Source: an uncultured Niabella sp. (GTDB lineage Bacteria > Bacteroidota > Bacteroidia > Chitinophagales > Chitinophagaceae). Taken from it: 64,000 nucleotides of DNA. The stretch lies in the NCBI GenBank assembly GCA_934486785.1, contig CAKSQK010000001.1, forward strand, positions 124,001 to 188,000, read 5' to 3'. Shown here piece after piece: positions 8,886 to 17,755 of the stretch (positions are counted from its first letter, which is position 1; the number at the start of each line of letters is the position of its first letter). Both the position numbers and the translations under genes were made by a program. The notes beneath the pieces were generated by a model. It did no database searches. It had not been told where the DNA came from and was given only the letters and a program-made list of their open reading frames with translations.

Positions 8886-9755
8886 TTAAAATCCAAACCG
8901 CAACCCTATGTTATAAGGGGTCATATCAAGCCCGTTTTTATACATACTTTTTGTGGCGTATGAACCGTAAAGGCTGATGTATCCCAGGTTTACTTCCCCT
9001 ACGTAGGATATCTTCCACGGGCGCAAACCAAAATCATCTTTGATCTTTCTTTTGCCTTCATCAGAAGTGATAAATTTATTTCTTGCCGTATACAAATACC
9101 CCGCGCTCACGCCCGCGCTGAAACCATAACCATAACTACTGCTTACGCTCACGCCTGATTTGCTGGAAGAGATGGTTCTTTTATTTTCTGGCAAGAAGTT
9201 AAAATTCAGCATCAGTGGCACAGTAAGGTAATCTGCGGCCAGCTTATTCTTTTTGTAACTGCGGCCGGGTGTTGCATCCATCATCACTACCTGCGTTAAT
9301 GATGATTGATCACTGTAGCGGATATTGCTTTTATAGCGATAGTTATTCAGCTCCAGCCCCACGGCATATTTTAAATTCACCACATGTTTGATAAGGTTCA
9401 CCCTTTGATTAAAAAACCATATGTTGACATTCATTGACTTGCCGTTTCTCAGGTCAAAATAGCCGGCATCGCTGCCCGGAGCATAAGCCTGCGCTTCAGC
9501 AGAAGCATAATTGGTATTATCTGCAAAATTAGAAAAACCGATATCCATTCCCCACCAGCTTGTGGTTACATTTTCTGACTTGGCCTTTACCTGCACCCAA
9601 TTGCGCCCAGCATGGTCTACCAGCACACTGTCGCCCGTTTCTTTTTTAATCACTTTTACGGTTACTTCCACCGTATCAGGTTTTGTATTTTCGTTTTGTG
9701 CGGCAGCGCTGGTTGCCAGCAATACACACAATGCCGGGATGATTTTTTTAAGCAT
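8886..9755 (-). CDS. Outer-membrane beta-barrel protein in an ECF sigma operon
   Basis: A 289-residue protein with a signal peptide ending near AAA-Q, a polar linker to about residue 60 and a C-terminal barrel with conserved blocks shared with its downstream paralogue (DNTNYA, KNKLAADYLTVPLML, the TSDEGKRK turn, PYNIGLRFGF at the end). The terminal aromatic residue fits an outer-membrane barrel. It follows the anti-sigma gene by 10 bases and is probably the main output or partner of the sigma operon. A Ser/Gly-rich insertion (about residues 205-222) is absent from the paralogue. The ligand or structural role is unknown. Confidence 0.75.
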   Translation of the reverse strand: MLKKIIPALCVLLATSAAAQNENTKPDTVEVTVKVIKKETGDSVLVDHAGRNWVQVKAKSENVTTSWWGMDIGFSNFADNTNYASAEAQAYAPGSDAGYFDLRNGKSMNVNIWFFNQRVNLIKHVVNLKYAVGLELNNYRYKSNIRYSDQSSLTQVVMMDATPGRSYKKNKLAADYLTVPLMLNFNFLPENKRTISSSKSGVSVSSSYGYGFSAGVSAGYLYTARNKFITSDEGKRKIKDDFGLRPWKISYVGEVNLGYISLYGSYATKSMYKNGLDMTPYNIGLRFGF

Positions 9756-9765
9756 ATTCTATTTT

Positions 9766-10776
9766 TTATTTTCTTACGTTAATGGCAAGACCTGCCACAA
9801 TAATATTTTCATTATCATCAGAAAGCACTTCTATCGCCGTTTCTTTTATTTTTTCAGAAACATTTTTGAAGAAGCGGTTGCGCTTTTTTTGGGTTTCAGT
9901 TGCTGATGCTGTAACAATAATTGCCGCTTTTTCTATCGGGTCTTCCAAAGCAATGGCAGTTGCCGGTTCTGTATCAATTTCGATGGTTGATATAATACTT
10001 TCAATAGGTAATTGTTCCTGCTTACTTTTCGGCATTACAGTTGCAAAAGATGTCTTTTCTTCTAATATTATTGTTTGCTTCGGCTTACTGTTAACCGCCG
10101 TTTTGCGCACCTGCTGCGGCATTGTAACTAATGGATTTTTATCAGTAATCATCACCTCCTCTTCTACAATTGCTACATCGTTTATCTCACCATCTACATG
10201 CGTTACTGCCGGCGCGGTTTGCGTATCAGCTATGGATGCAGTTTGCACGGTTACATAATCTGCCTGGCCCTTAGGTGTAAAGCTGTTGTTGCTGAACAAC
10301 CAGATGCCTACAGCGGCTACTATTACAGCAGCAGCCACCCTAAAAAGCCATGTGCGCATAGCTACAGTGTTACCCCGCCTGTAAAGCTTTTCTTTTTTAG
10401 AATAAAATATGGAGGCATCAGCAGTGCTGTAAGTGTTTCTGAGCAGAGACAAGCTTTGCTGCAACTGCCGGCTATTGGTTTTTGTAATCCTATCAGATAA
10501 AGCTGCATCGGCCTCTCCGTCAAGAAACAGGATCAGCTCCTCATCAGTCAGCCCTTCATCAACATTTTTATAAAGCCGCCCTTTATTTTTAAAAGAGATT
10601 TTTTCAACGGGCTGATTCACGACCGCCTGCAAAGCCTGCAGCTCTGCTCCCAGGTGCGGGTTGTCAACAACAAATTGTTTTACCTGTTGTTGCTGTTCTT
10701 CAGAAAGCTCTTTGTCTACATAAAGCAGGAACCAGCTTTCGTAATTTTCGTGTGTTATGTGCCGGTACGCTGTCAT
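9766..10776 (-). CDS. Probable membrane anti-sigma factor
   Basis: A 336-residue single-pass membrane protein. The N-terminal ~130 residues are soluble and helical, starting with a block (NYESWFLLYVDKEL) like those of anti-sigma domains that hold ECF sigma factors. One transmembrane helix lies at about residues 145-162, and the C-terminal part is presumably periplasmic, rich in Thr, Val and Lys. I see no clear zinc-binding HxxxCxxC. The call rests mainly on context: its start overlaps the sigma gene's stop (TAATG at 10776) and a barrel gene follows. It would hold the sigma factor at the membrane until an envelope signal arrives. Confidence 0.7.
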   Translation of the reverse strand: MTAYRHITHENYESWFLLYVDKELSEEQQQQVKQFVVDNPHLGAELQALQAVVNQPVEKISFKNKGRLYKNVDEGLTDEELILFLDGEADAALSDRITKTNSRQLQQSLSLLRNTYSTADASIFYSKKEKLYRRGNTVAMRTWLFRVAAAVIVAAVGIWLFSNNSFTPKGQADYVTVQTASIADTQTAPAVTHVDGEINDVAIVEEEVMITDKNPLVTMPQQVRKTAVNSKPKQTIILEEKTSFATVMPKSKQEQLPIESIISTIEIDTEPATAIALEDPIEKAAIIVTASATETQKKRNRFFKNVSEKIKETAIEVLSDDNENIIVAGLAINVRK

Positions 10777-11267
10777 TAAATAATATTTTCAATTTTTACA
10801 AGATACTCTCTAAGCTGTAACCTTGCACGGTGCAGGTATACTTTTACCTGGCTTTCGGAAAGCGATGTAATGACACCGATCTCCTGGTAACTGTAACCCT
10901 CATAATCTTTCAGCAATACCAGTGCGCGACGGGTTTCATCAAGCTGGCCAAGCGCCATGTTCAATGCCTGTTTCAGGTTGCTGCCGGCACGGCCGTTGTG
11001 GCCTACGCTGTCAAAAGCCTCCATTTCATCGTAATAACTCACTTTCTTTCTTTTCCGCACCAGGTCTATCATTTTGCGGTAAGCAATGGTAAACAAAAAA
11101 GATTTTGGATCAGCCGTGGTTACTTCATCCCGGCGCTGCCACAAAACTTCAAATGACGTTTGCACCACATCTTCCGCGTCTGCCACATTCTTTAAATTCT
11201 TCAGCACAAAACGATACACGTTATCTGCATAGTTCTTTACACAATTATTATATTCACGTTCTGTCAT
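10776..11267 (-). CDS. ECF-type RNA polymerase sigma factor
   Basis: A 163-residue group IV sigma factor. Region 2 includes the AYRKMIDLVRKRKK block (about residues 67-80), and region 4 has a helix-turn-helix (YQEIGVITSLSESQVK, about 123-138) ending in VYLHRARLQL. It redirects RNA polymerase to a small regulon. It heads the run sigma, anti-sigma, barrel, with overlapping stop and start codons to the second gene. The regulon probably includes this operon, which is inference; I did not find a repeated non-standard promoter to prove it. Confidence 0.9.
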   Translation of the reverse strand: MTEREYNNCVKNYADNVYRFVLKNLKNVADAEDVVQTSFEVLWQRRDEVTTADPKSFLFTIAYRKMIDLVRKRKKVSYYDEMEAFDSVGHNGRAGSNLKQALNMALGQLDETRRALVLLKDYEGYSYQEIGVITSLSESQVKVYLHRARLQLREYLVKIENII

Positions 11268-11355
11268 AAGCCGTTGGCAGCTACAATTTTTTTAAGCCTT
11301 TGATGGTGATACGCGCGGGGGGAACAAAAAGTTACAGCAGATAGAAAAAATATTT

Positions 11356-12699
11356 TTACCGCAAAACCATTTGGCGGTCTGCATCCAGTTTTACCAGGAT
11401 GAATAAGAGCACCGAAAATGTTAACAGCGATGTTCCGCCGTAACTGATCAGCGGCAGCGGTATGCCGATAACCGGCGCCAAACCGATTGCCATACAAATA
11501 TTAACAGCAATATGAAAAAACAAAACCGCTGCCACACCATAGGCATAACACCTACTGAAAGTACTTCGCTGGCGCTCAGCAATGCGGATGATCCTCATTA
11601 AAAGAAGGGCGTACAACCCCACCAGCAAAACGCAGCCTACAAAACCGAAGCCTTCTGCAATCGTTACAAAAATAAAATCTGTTCTTTGCTCAGGAACAAA
11701 GCCATAGCGTGTTTGCGTACCACTTAAAAGCCCTTTACCCCAAAACCCGCCGCTGCCCACCGCTATTTTAGACTGCTTTACATTATAATCTGCGGTATTG
11801 TCTTTCTTCCCTGTCTTTTCATTAATTTCTCTTTGCTCACCTTTCAAATATTCATCGGGAATGTCTTTACCAATGGTACTGTAAATCCTTTCTACCTGGT
11901 GCTTGCCAAAAACATTTGCAAACAAAAATGGCACGCCAAATCTTTGTATGCCCACGCAAAGCAGCCATATTAGTACAATTTTAATAAGCAGGCCTTTATC
12001 GCGCTTTATTTTTCTCCAGTTGAGGAACACACCAATAGCAGCAACCGCTGTAATAATGATTGCCAGAAGATTTTTATCAAGCAGCAGGGTGGCCACCACC
12101 AGTACGGCCAGCGCCAGGCCAATCACGATGTAGATGGCCGGCAACCCTTCCCGGTACATTACCAGGAAGAACGCAAAGAACACCAGCGCCAGGCCGGTTT
12201 CTTTTTGTAAAATGGTAAGCACGGCTGGCACCAGCACAATGGCCGCGGCTATTAGCTGCGAGCGTGATTTGGAGAAATCCGTTTCGGGTACAGAGAGGTA
12301 TTTTGCCAGTGCAAGCGCTACGGTTATTTTACAGAACTCCGCGGGCTGAAACTGGAAACCACCAATTCTTATGATTGACTCCGTGCCTTTAACAGCCGAG
12401 TGAAAAGGGAATACCAGCAGCAGTAAAATGATTCCCACAGCGTACCATAAATTAGCAGTAGCCGGAAAAAATTTACTGTCTGTAAGTAATATAAAAAGCC
12501 CTATGGCTACAGCTACCAATGCAAAATAAAACTGCCTGCTGTAGTCTGTTTTAAAATCCAGAAAACTCTGCAGCACCGGATCGCCTTCTTTGTAAGTAAC
12601 GCCAAAAATAGCCATTAGGCCAATTGAAACGAGCACGAAATAGATCACGATCAGCAGCCAGTCTATACTCCTGGATATTTTTGCATCATTCTTTCTCAT
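11356..12699 (-). CDS. rodA: Rod-shape SEDS peptidoglycan polymerase RodA
   Basis: A 447-residue polytopic membrane protein of the SEDS family (FtsW/RodA), the glycosyltransferase that polymerises lipid II during cell elongation together with PBP2. About ten transmembrane helices are visible. Family blocks include the late GFVPEQRTDFIF and the C-terminal GIPLPLISYGGTS. The charged loop at about residues 275-305 is the large periplasmic loop. Its ATG overlaps the stop of the PBP2 gene (ATGA, 12696-12699), so the two partners are translated together. It is the last gene of the mreB-mreC-mreD-PBP2-rodA run, which decides RodA over FtsW. Confidence 0.93.
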   Translation of the reverse strand: MRKNDAKISRSIDWLLIVIYFVLVSIGLMAIFGVTYKEGDPVLQSFLDFKTDYSRQFYFALVAVAIGLFILLTDSKFFPATANLWYAVGIILLLLVFPFHSAVKGTESIIRIGGFQFQPAEFCKITVALALAKYLSVPETDFSKSRSQLIAAAIVLVPAVLTILQKETGLALVFFAFFLVMYREGLPAIYIVIGLALAVLVVATLLLDKNLLAIIITAVAAIGVFLNWRKIKRDKGLLIKIVLIWLLCVGIQRFGVPFLFANVFGKHQVERIYSTIGKDIPDEYLKGEQREINEKTGKKDNTADYNVKQSKIAVGSGGFWGKGLLSGTQTRYGFVPEQRTDFIFVTIAEGFGFVGCVLLVGLYALLLMRIIRIAERQRSTFSRCYAYGVAAVLFFHIAVNICMAIGLAPVIGIPLPLISYGGTSLLTFSVLLFILVKLDADRQMVLR

Positions 12700-14819
12700 A
12701 CAAAATCCTCTACAATGTCTAACGGTTTGCGGTAATAATTTTTAAGCCCGGGTAAAGCCGCCTGTTGCTCTTCTTTTTTAGCCGGCACTTTATTTTGATG
12801 TTGCGCTGTTCTTAGTTGTGATGAATCTGCCGGCTCTTTTTTATAACCCCTCAAATATCTTTTCAGCCTGGTGCTGTCGCCAAAACGTTCGGCCCATTCC
12901 TCTGCCCTTACTGAGTCAGTATAATATTGCAGCCTGGGATAATAGGAAGGCATTAAATTTCTTTTTGAAAAAGCTTCCACTTCGGCCTGGCTGCGCTTGG
13001 AGAGTGAATCCAATAAATACTGTTCCATGATCATGCGGGAAATAGGCCCTGCGGAAGTGGCTCCATAACCTCCGTTGGCAACAATAACAGCCACGGCAAT
13101 CTTAGGATTTTCCTTTGGTGCAAAGCATACAAATACCGAATGGTCTTTCAGTTTCTCGCGTGGCCTGCCGGGCAGCTTGATGTAGTTTTCAGCCGTACCC
13201 GTTTTTGCGCACACGTTGATGCCTTCTATACGCGCCACCCTTGCCGTACCGTGTGTTACCACATCCTGCATTCCATTAATCACGGCATTATAAGCCGTGT
13301 CAGAAATATGGGTCAGCACTTCATGCTTTGTACGGTATTTTGCAAGCAGTGGTGCGTCTTCCGGCCTTTCGTCTTCAATACTATCTACAAAGTGTGGAAT
13401 ATAATAATAGCCTTTATTGGCAATAATGCACATGGCATTAGCCAGTTGCAGCGGAGTGGTAAGCATTTTATCCTGACCAATGCCTAAGGTAAGGTTGGTA
13501 CATGATGTCCATCGCCCGTTATTTTCTTTATCATAATCTTCAATGGTGGGAATGTTACCCTTGTCTTCGCTGGGCAGGTCTACCCCCAATTTTACACCAA
13601 AGCCAAACTTGTGCATATAATCAGCCCATGCTTCAAAACCTTTTCTAACGCCCCCTTTTTTTGGATTATCTACCGTAAGGCGGTAAATATGAGAAAAGTA
13701 TGAATTACATGAGTTGGCAATAGCCAGCCTTAAATTAGCCGCGTGCCCGCCGCCCGCGTGGGTACAGGCAGGCTTACCAAAGCCGCAGCCATAATACCTG
13801 CCGCCGCAGCCCATTCCAAATGCCGGTGTGATCACGCCTTCATCAAGGGCTACCAGGCCGCCAATGGGTTTAAAAGTAGAACCCGGCTCGTACACCCCTT
13901 TGATGGCGCGGTTCAGCAGCGGCGCTCTTACATCAAGGGCCATGCGGCTGTAATTGGTATTTTTTTCAGCGCCCGAAAGATCGTTGGGATTGAAAGTGGG
14001 GCCTGAGGCCATGGCAAGAATGCCGCCTGTTTTTGGATCAATTGCCACCACGGCGCCAACTTTATTGGCCATCAGCTTTTCAGCCAGCACCTGCAGTTCT
14101 ACGTCCAGGTGGGTTTTTAGGCCGCGCCCGGCTATGGCTGTCGTGTCAAAGTCGCCGTTTTCATAAGGTCCAACTATTCTGTTTTTATTATCCCTTATCA
14201 TGTACTGCACACCACGCTGGCCCATCAGCACTTTTTCATAATTGTATTCCAGCCCGTTTTTACCAATATAGTCGCCCATGTGGTAAAACCCTCCTGATCG
14301 TTCAATATCCCGCGGGCTTACCTCGCTGATATAACCAAGAATATGGGCGCCAACATTATACGGGTAAATGCGAACCGGCCTTTCTACCAGTGCAAAGCCC
14401 GGGAACCGCCAACTGTTCTCTTCAAACCTGGCCTGCATTTCCGGCGAAAGCAATCCTAAAAAAACAGAAGGCCTTACACGCGAGTTTTTTAAAATGGCAT
14501 CTACTATTTTTTGCCTGAATGCAGCGGTATCAATTTGCATCAGCCTGCAAAATGCCAGCGTATCAATATTTTTTACTTCGTTGGGCGTAACCATCAGGTC
14601 GAACATGATGGTATTGTTGAGTACAGGCTTGTTGTTACGGTCGTAAATAATCCCACGTTCGGGATACACAATTTTTTCGTAAACCGCATTATCATAGGCC
14701 AGTTGGTGGTATTTGCTGCCAAATATCTGCAGGTTTACCAGTTGCAATACAATTACCACAAATACGGCTAAAAATATAATGCGTACAATATAACTTCTTG
14801 ACTGATTAAACACCGACAT
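12696..14819 (-). CDS. mrdA: Penicillin-binding protein 2 (elongation transpeptidase)
   Basis: A 707-residue class B penicillin-binding protein that crosslinks peptidoglycan in the elongasome. It has a cytoplasmic N-terminus, one transmembrane helix (about residues 11-30), a dimerisation/pedestal region and a transpeptidase domain with all three motifs: the catalytic serine in PGSTFKP, the SxN in SNSCNS, and KTGT. The C-terminal ~90 residues are a polar tail beyond the usual end of the domain. The ATG at 14819 is preferred to a longer frame because the helix then follows directly. It overlaps rodA downstream. Confidence 0.93.
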   Translation of the reverse strand: MSVFNQSRSYIVRIIFLAVFVVIVLQLVNLQIFGSKYHQLAYDNAVYEKIVYPERGIIYDRNNKPVLNNTIMFDLMVTPNEVKNIDTLAFCRLMQIDTAAFRQKIVDAILKNSRVRPSVFLGLLSPEMQARFEENSWRFPGFALVERPVRIYPYNVGAHILGYISEVSPRDIERSGGFYHMGDYIGKNGLEYNYEKVLMGQRGVQYMIRDNKNRIVGPYENGDFDTTAIAGRGLKTHLDVELQVLAEKLMANKVGAVVAIDPKTGGILAMASGPTFNPNDLSGAEKNTNYSRMALDVRAPLLNRAIKGVYEPGSTFKPIGGLVALDEGVITPAFGMGCGGRYYGCGFGKPACTHAGGGHAANLRLAIANSCNSYFSHIYRLTVDNPKKGGVRKGFEAWADYMHKFGFGVKLGVDLPSEDKGNIPTIEDYDKENNGRWTSCTNLTLGIGQDKMLTTPLQLANAMCIIANKGYYYIPHFVDSIEDERPEDAPLLAKYRTKHEVLTHISDTAYNAVINGMQDVVTHGTARVARIEGINVCAKTGTAENYIKLPGRPREKLKDHSVFVCFAPKENPKIAVAVIVANGGYGATSAGPISRMIMEQYLLDSLSKRSQAEVEAFSKRNLMPSYYPRLQYYTDSVRAEEWAERFGDSTRLKRYLRGYKKEPADSSQLRTAQHQNKVPAKKEEQQAALPGLKNYYRKPLDIVEDFV

Positions 14820-14946
14820 ACGATACGATCCTGAATAAATTGTTTGGGAAACTGATGCGCACAAATGTACAATGACACAGGTGATAATTTAATGAATTGC
14901 TGATTAAAAAGTTGATAATTTTTGCAGCCCTTGAATCAATGCCTGA

Positions 14947-15480
14947 TCAGGCAACGTTTGTGCGGTATTTTAGCTGCCTGGGAAAGATCAGCTCTGCAAT
15001 CAGTATCATTAACATGCTGATGGCCGTAGTAGTGATCAGCTTCATTAAAAACTGAATAAACGAACCAAATGACAGCCATTCTAAAAACAACAGGTAACCA
15101 TTGTGAACCAGCGTTAATATCAAAGCATACAATGCATAAGCCCTAAAACCCAGCGCCTTTGGCGAAGGCTCTTTGTAGCTAAATTCAGAAGTATCTTTTG
15201 ACGCGAACATGTTTATAATGAATGGCCGCAGGTAAGCGATCAGCGTGCAGGCTGCGGCGTGCAAGCCGGGCGTCATGGAAAAATAGTCAACCGACAGGCC
15301 CAGCAAAAAGCCGAGAGCTAAAATGGCCATGCGGTTCATATAAAACGGCAGCCATAAAATAAACAGGAAATAAATATACGGCGTGACCAACTGGTGCAGG
15401 TGTGGCATTACATCCAGCACATACACCTGTATAAAAACAAACAGGATAAACCGTAAAATATTTTTTACTAAATCACTCAT
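14947..15480 (-). CDS. mreD: Rod shape-determining membrane protein MreD
   Basis: A 177-residue inner-membrane protein with about five helices and few other features, which fits MreD in length and topology. MreD links MreC to the RodA/PBP2 enzymes. Sequence conservation in this family is low, so the call leans on context: it lies between mreC and the PBP2 gene and its ATG overlaps the mreC stop (TAATG at 15478-15482). Confidence 0.85.
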   Translation of the reverse strand: MSDLVKNILRFILFVFIQVYVLDVMPHLHQLVTPYIYFLFILWLPFYMNRMAILALGFLLGLSVDYFSMTPGLHAAACTLIAYLRPFIINMFASKDTSEFSYKEPSPKALGFRAYALYALILTLVHNGYLLFLEWLSFGSFIQFLMKLITTTAISMLMILIAELIFPRQLKYRTNVA

Positions 15481-16352
15481 TATTTTGGGGCTGACCGCTC
15501 TATCATGCGGCGGGTTTGTTCATCAAGCGCCTTTTGCTCGCTGTACTTGAGGTTTTCCACTACAAACACATGCTGCAGGCTGCCAAAGTTAGCCGCCGGC
15601 CTTATTTTAAGAATTAAAAAATTGGTTGCGTCATCTTTCAATACCCTTGCCACGGTGCCTACCATATGCCCTGCGGGGTAGCTTAGCGAATAGTTGCCCG
15701 TAAGCACTGTATCGCCGCGCCGGATCGAATCTGTTTTGGGAATGCCATTCAGGATCAGCTCTTTTGTGCTTTTACCATCCCAGGAAAGCATGCCCGTGGA
15801 ACCGGTTCTTTTTATCTGAACGCTTAATTTATTGATCACGTGCAGCAGCGTCATTACCTGGCTAAAGTTTGGGCCTACGTTCACCACTTTACCCACCAGC
15901 CCGCCATTAGAGCTTAGTACACCCATATCTTCCTTAATGCCTGATGAGCTGCCTTTGTTGATCTGCAAATAATTTTTATCGCTGTTTACCGTGCTGTATA
16001 GTACCTGTGCACTGCGCCAGGCAAATTGTCGGGCTTTACCGGTGGTATCAAATCTCAGGCTGTCGGTTTTTACAACGGTTGTTGTATCTGCTATGGCAAA
16101 GTTTTGGTTCAGCAGGTTCATCAGCGAGTCGTTCATGGCGTGGATGCGCCTGTTTTCTTCTTTCATCGCAAAGAAATCTTCAAATGCATTGTACTTACTG
16201 TTGAAATAGCTGGTAATGCTACCGGCCAGGTTGAGGCCCTGCGCCTGATGGTACCTGTTGTAAGAAAACAGCAAATACAAAGAAATGATTTGCAGGATGA
16301 TGAATGCAATAAAAACGGAAAACCTGCGGATGAATAAGAATATGTTGCGCAA
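15480..16352 (-). CDS. mreC: Rod shape-determining protein MreC (TTG start)
   Basis: A 290-residue bitopic protein: a transmembrane helix at about residues 10-30, a periplasmic coiled coil (about 55-85) and the two-barrel MreC domain (typical blocks INKGSSSGI, GLVGKV and the SYPAGHMVG turn). It scaffolds the elongation complex on the periplasmic side and activates PBP2. The start is a TTG at 16352 placed directly after an in-frame TAG, and no ATG occurs before the helix, so initiation at TTG seems forced. It overlaps mreD downstream by one base. Confidence 0.92.
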   Translation of the reverse strand: MRNIFLFIRRFSVFIAFIILQIISLYLLFSYNRYHQAQGLNLAGSITSYFNSKYNAFEDFFAMKEENRRIHAMNDSLMNLLNQNFAIADTTTVVKTDSLRFDTTGKARQFAWRSAQVLYSTVNSDKNYLQINKGSSSGIKEDMGVLSSNGGLVGKVVNVGPNFSQVMTLLHVINKLSVQIKRTGSTGMLSWDGKSTKELILNGIPKTDSIRRGDTVLTGNYSLSYPAGHMVGTVARVLKDDATNFLILKIRPAANFGSLQHVFVVENLKYSEQKALDEQTRRMIERSAPK

Positions 16353-16368
16353 CTAATGTATGTGTTAA

Positions 16369-16428
16369 AGTTGATAGTTAACAGGTTGACAAGGCCCGGT
16401 GCTGTTTAATCTCTTCAACCCTTCAACC
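16369..16428. repeat. Short 7- and 8-bp period repeats in the mreB-mreC gap
   Basis: AGTTGAT (16369-16375) and AGTTAAC (16376-16382) are followed by AGGTTGAC, and a second patch has CTTCAACC twice in tandem (16413-16428). The two patches are partly complementary (GTTGA against TCAAC), so the transcript could fold. The patches resemble those between the ribosomal protein genes. No open frame crosses them. Confidence 0.55.
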
Positions 16429-16446
16429 AAAACTGCGCAATGCGCA

Positions 16447-17472
16447 TTATCTCATTACAAATGGGTACCTGTCATAATTTTTCAGTGCAATGCCTGTGCC
16501 GCGCACTACGCTTTTCAGCGGGTCGTCAGCAATATGAACCGGCAGTTTGATCTTCTGGCTGATCCTTTTATCAAGCCCGCGCAGCAGGGCGCCGCCACCG
16601 GTAAGGTACAGGCCGCGGCGGTAAATATCGCTTGCCAGCTCAGGCGGTGTTTGCTCCAGCGCTTTTAAAATGGCTTCTTCTATTTTAAAAATACTTTTAT
16701 CCAGCGCCTCAGCCACTTCCTGGTAGCTTACCATAATTTGCTTGGGAATGCCTGTTACAAGGTCGCGGCCGTTTACAGGAATATCATCCGGCGGGTTGTC
16801 AAGCTCTTTCATTGCCGACCCGATCTGGATCTTGATCTGCTCGGCTGTGCGTTCACCTATTAAAAGGCTGTGGTAACGCCTCAGCGCTTCCATAATATCG
16901 GCCGTAAATTCATCTCCGGCAACCCTGATGCTTTGATCGCAAACAATACCGGCCAGTGCAATTACGGTAATGCCGGTGGTACCGCCGCCAATATCAATGA
17001 TCATGTTGCCCACGGGTTCTTCCACATCTATACCAATACCCAGCGCCGCGGCCATGGGCTCATGAATTAAATAAACTTCTTTAGCGCCTGCCTGCTCTGC
17101 ACTGTCTCTTACCGCTCTTTTTTCCACTTCGGTAATGGATGATGGAATGCAGATCATCATGCGCCAGCTTGGGGGGAATAACGGCTTTTTTGGATAAACC
17201 AGTTTGATCAGTTCGCGGATCATCAGTTCCGCAGCATTGAAATCAGCGATCACGCCGTCTTTAAGGGGGCGAACAGTGCGAATGCTCTCGTGGGTTTTCT
17301 CGTGCATCATAAGTGCGCGCTTGCCCACGGCCAGCACTTCTTTGGGGTTGTTCCTGTTTAACGCAACAATACTTGGCTCATTTACAGCTACTTCTTCATT
17401 GTGTATGATAAGGGTATTGGCCGTACCCAGGTCCATTGCTATTTCTTGTGTAAACCAGTTGAACAGTCCCAT
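16447..17472 (-). CDS. mreB: Actin-like rod-shape protein MreB
   Basis: A 341-residue bacterial actin that forms membrane-bound filaments guiding the elongation machinery. The nucleotide-binding blocks are present: phosphate 1 in DLGTANTLI near the N-terminus, phosphate 2 in IDIGGGTTGIT (about 164-174) and the adenosine block TGGGALLRGL (about 289-298). The N-terminal LFNWF could be the membrane-contacting segment. It is the first gene of the shape operon, followed after 94 bases by mreC. Confidence 0.96.
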   Translation of the reverse strand: MGLFNWFTQEIAMDLGTANTLIIHNEEVAVNEPSIVALNRNNPKEVLAVGKRALMMHEKTHESIRTVRPLKDGVIADFNAAELMIRELIKLVYPKKPLFPPSWRMMICIPSSITEVEKRAVRDSAEQAGAKEVYLIHEPMAAALGIGIDVEEPVGNMIIDIGGGTTGITVIALAGIVCDQSIRVAGDEFTADIMEALRRYHSLLIGERTAEQIKIQIGSAMKELDNPPDDIPVNGRDLVTGIPKQIMVSYQEVAEALDKSIFKIEEAILKALEQTPPELASDIYRRGLYLTGGGALLRGLDKRISQKIKLPVHIADDPLKSVVRGTGIALKNYDRYPFVMR

Positions 17473-17755
17473 TTATATAAATTGCTTATAATTTGTGTAA
17501 AAGAATGTGTTCGCAAAGGTGGCGGAAAATATTCAAATTAACAAAGGCAAAAAAGCAGTTCCGGCAGCCATGATGCAGGTTAAAGATTTTCTTAACATTT
17601 ACAAACCGGCGTTAAAAATCCTGGCTTCAAAATAAACCGTAAAATGATGAAGCGCGGGTATAATAAGCACTACGCAAACGATTTAGGAGAAAAAACATAC
17701 CTGATACTTTCATTGGCCGCCATTTAACTGTTACATTTGCGTACAAAATAAAAAA
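17473..17755. other. Divergent promoter region between mreB and the transketolase gene
   Basis: A gene-free gap of 283 bases. On the plus strand TACATTTG (17732-17739) exactly fits TAnnTTTG, 16 bases before the transketolase ATG. On the minus strand CACCTTTG, from about 17521 down to 17514, is one base off the consensus and could serve mreB. I see no RNA gene or repeat here. Confidence 0.45.
17732..17739 (+). promoter_or_regulatory. -7 box (TACATTTG) of the transketolase gene
   Basis: Exact match to the Bacteroidota -7 consensus. A TTG at 17713-17715 is a possible, slightly close -33 element. The leader would be about 10 bases. Confidence 0.5.
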
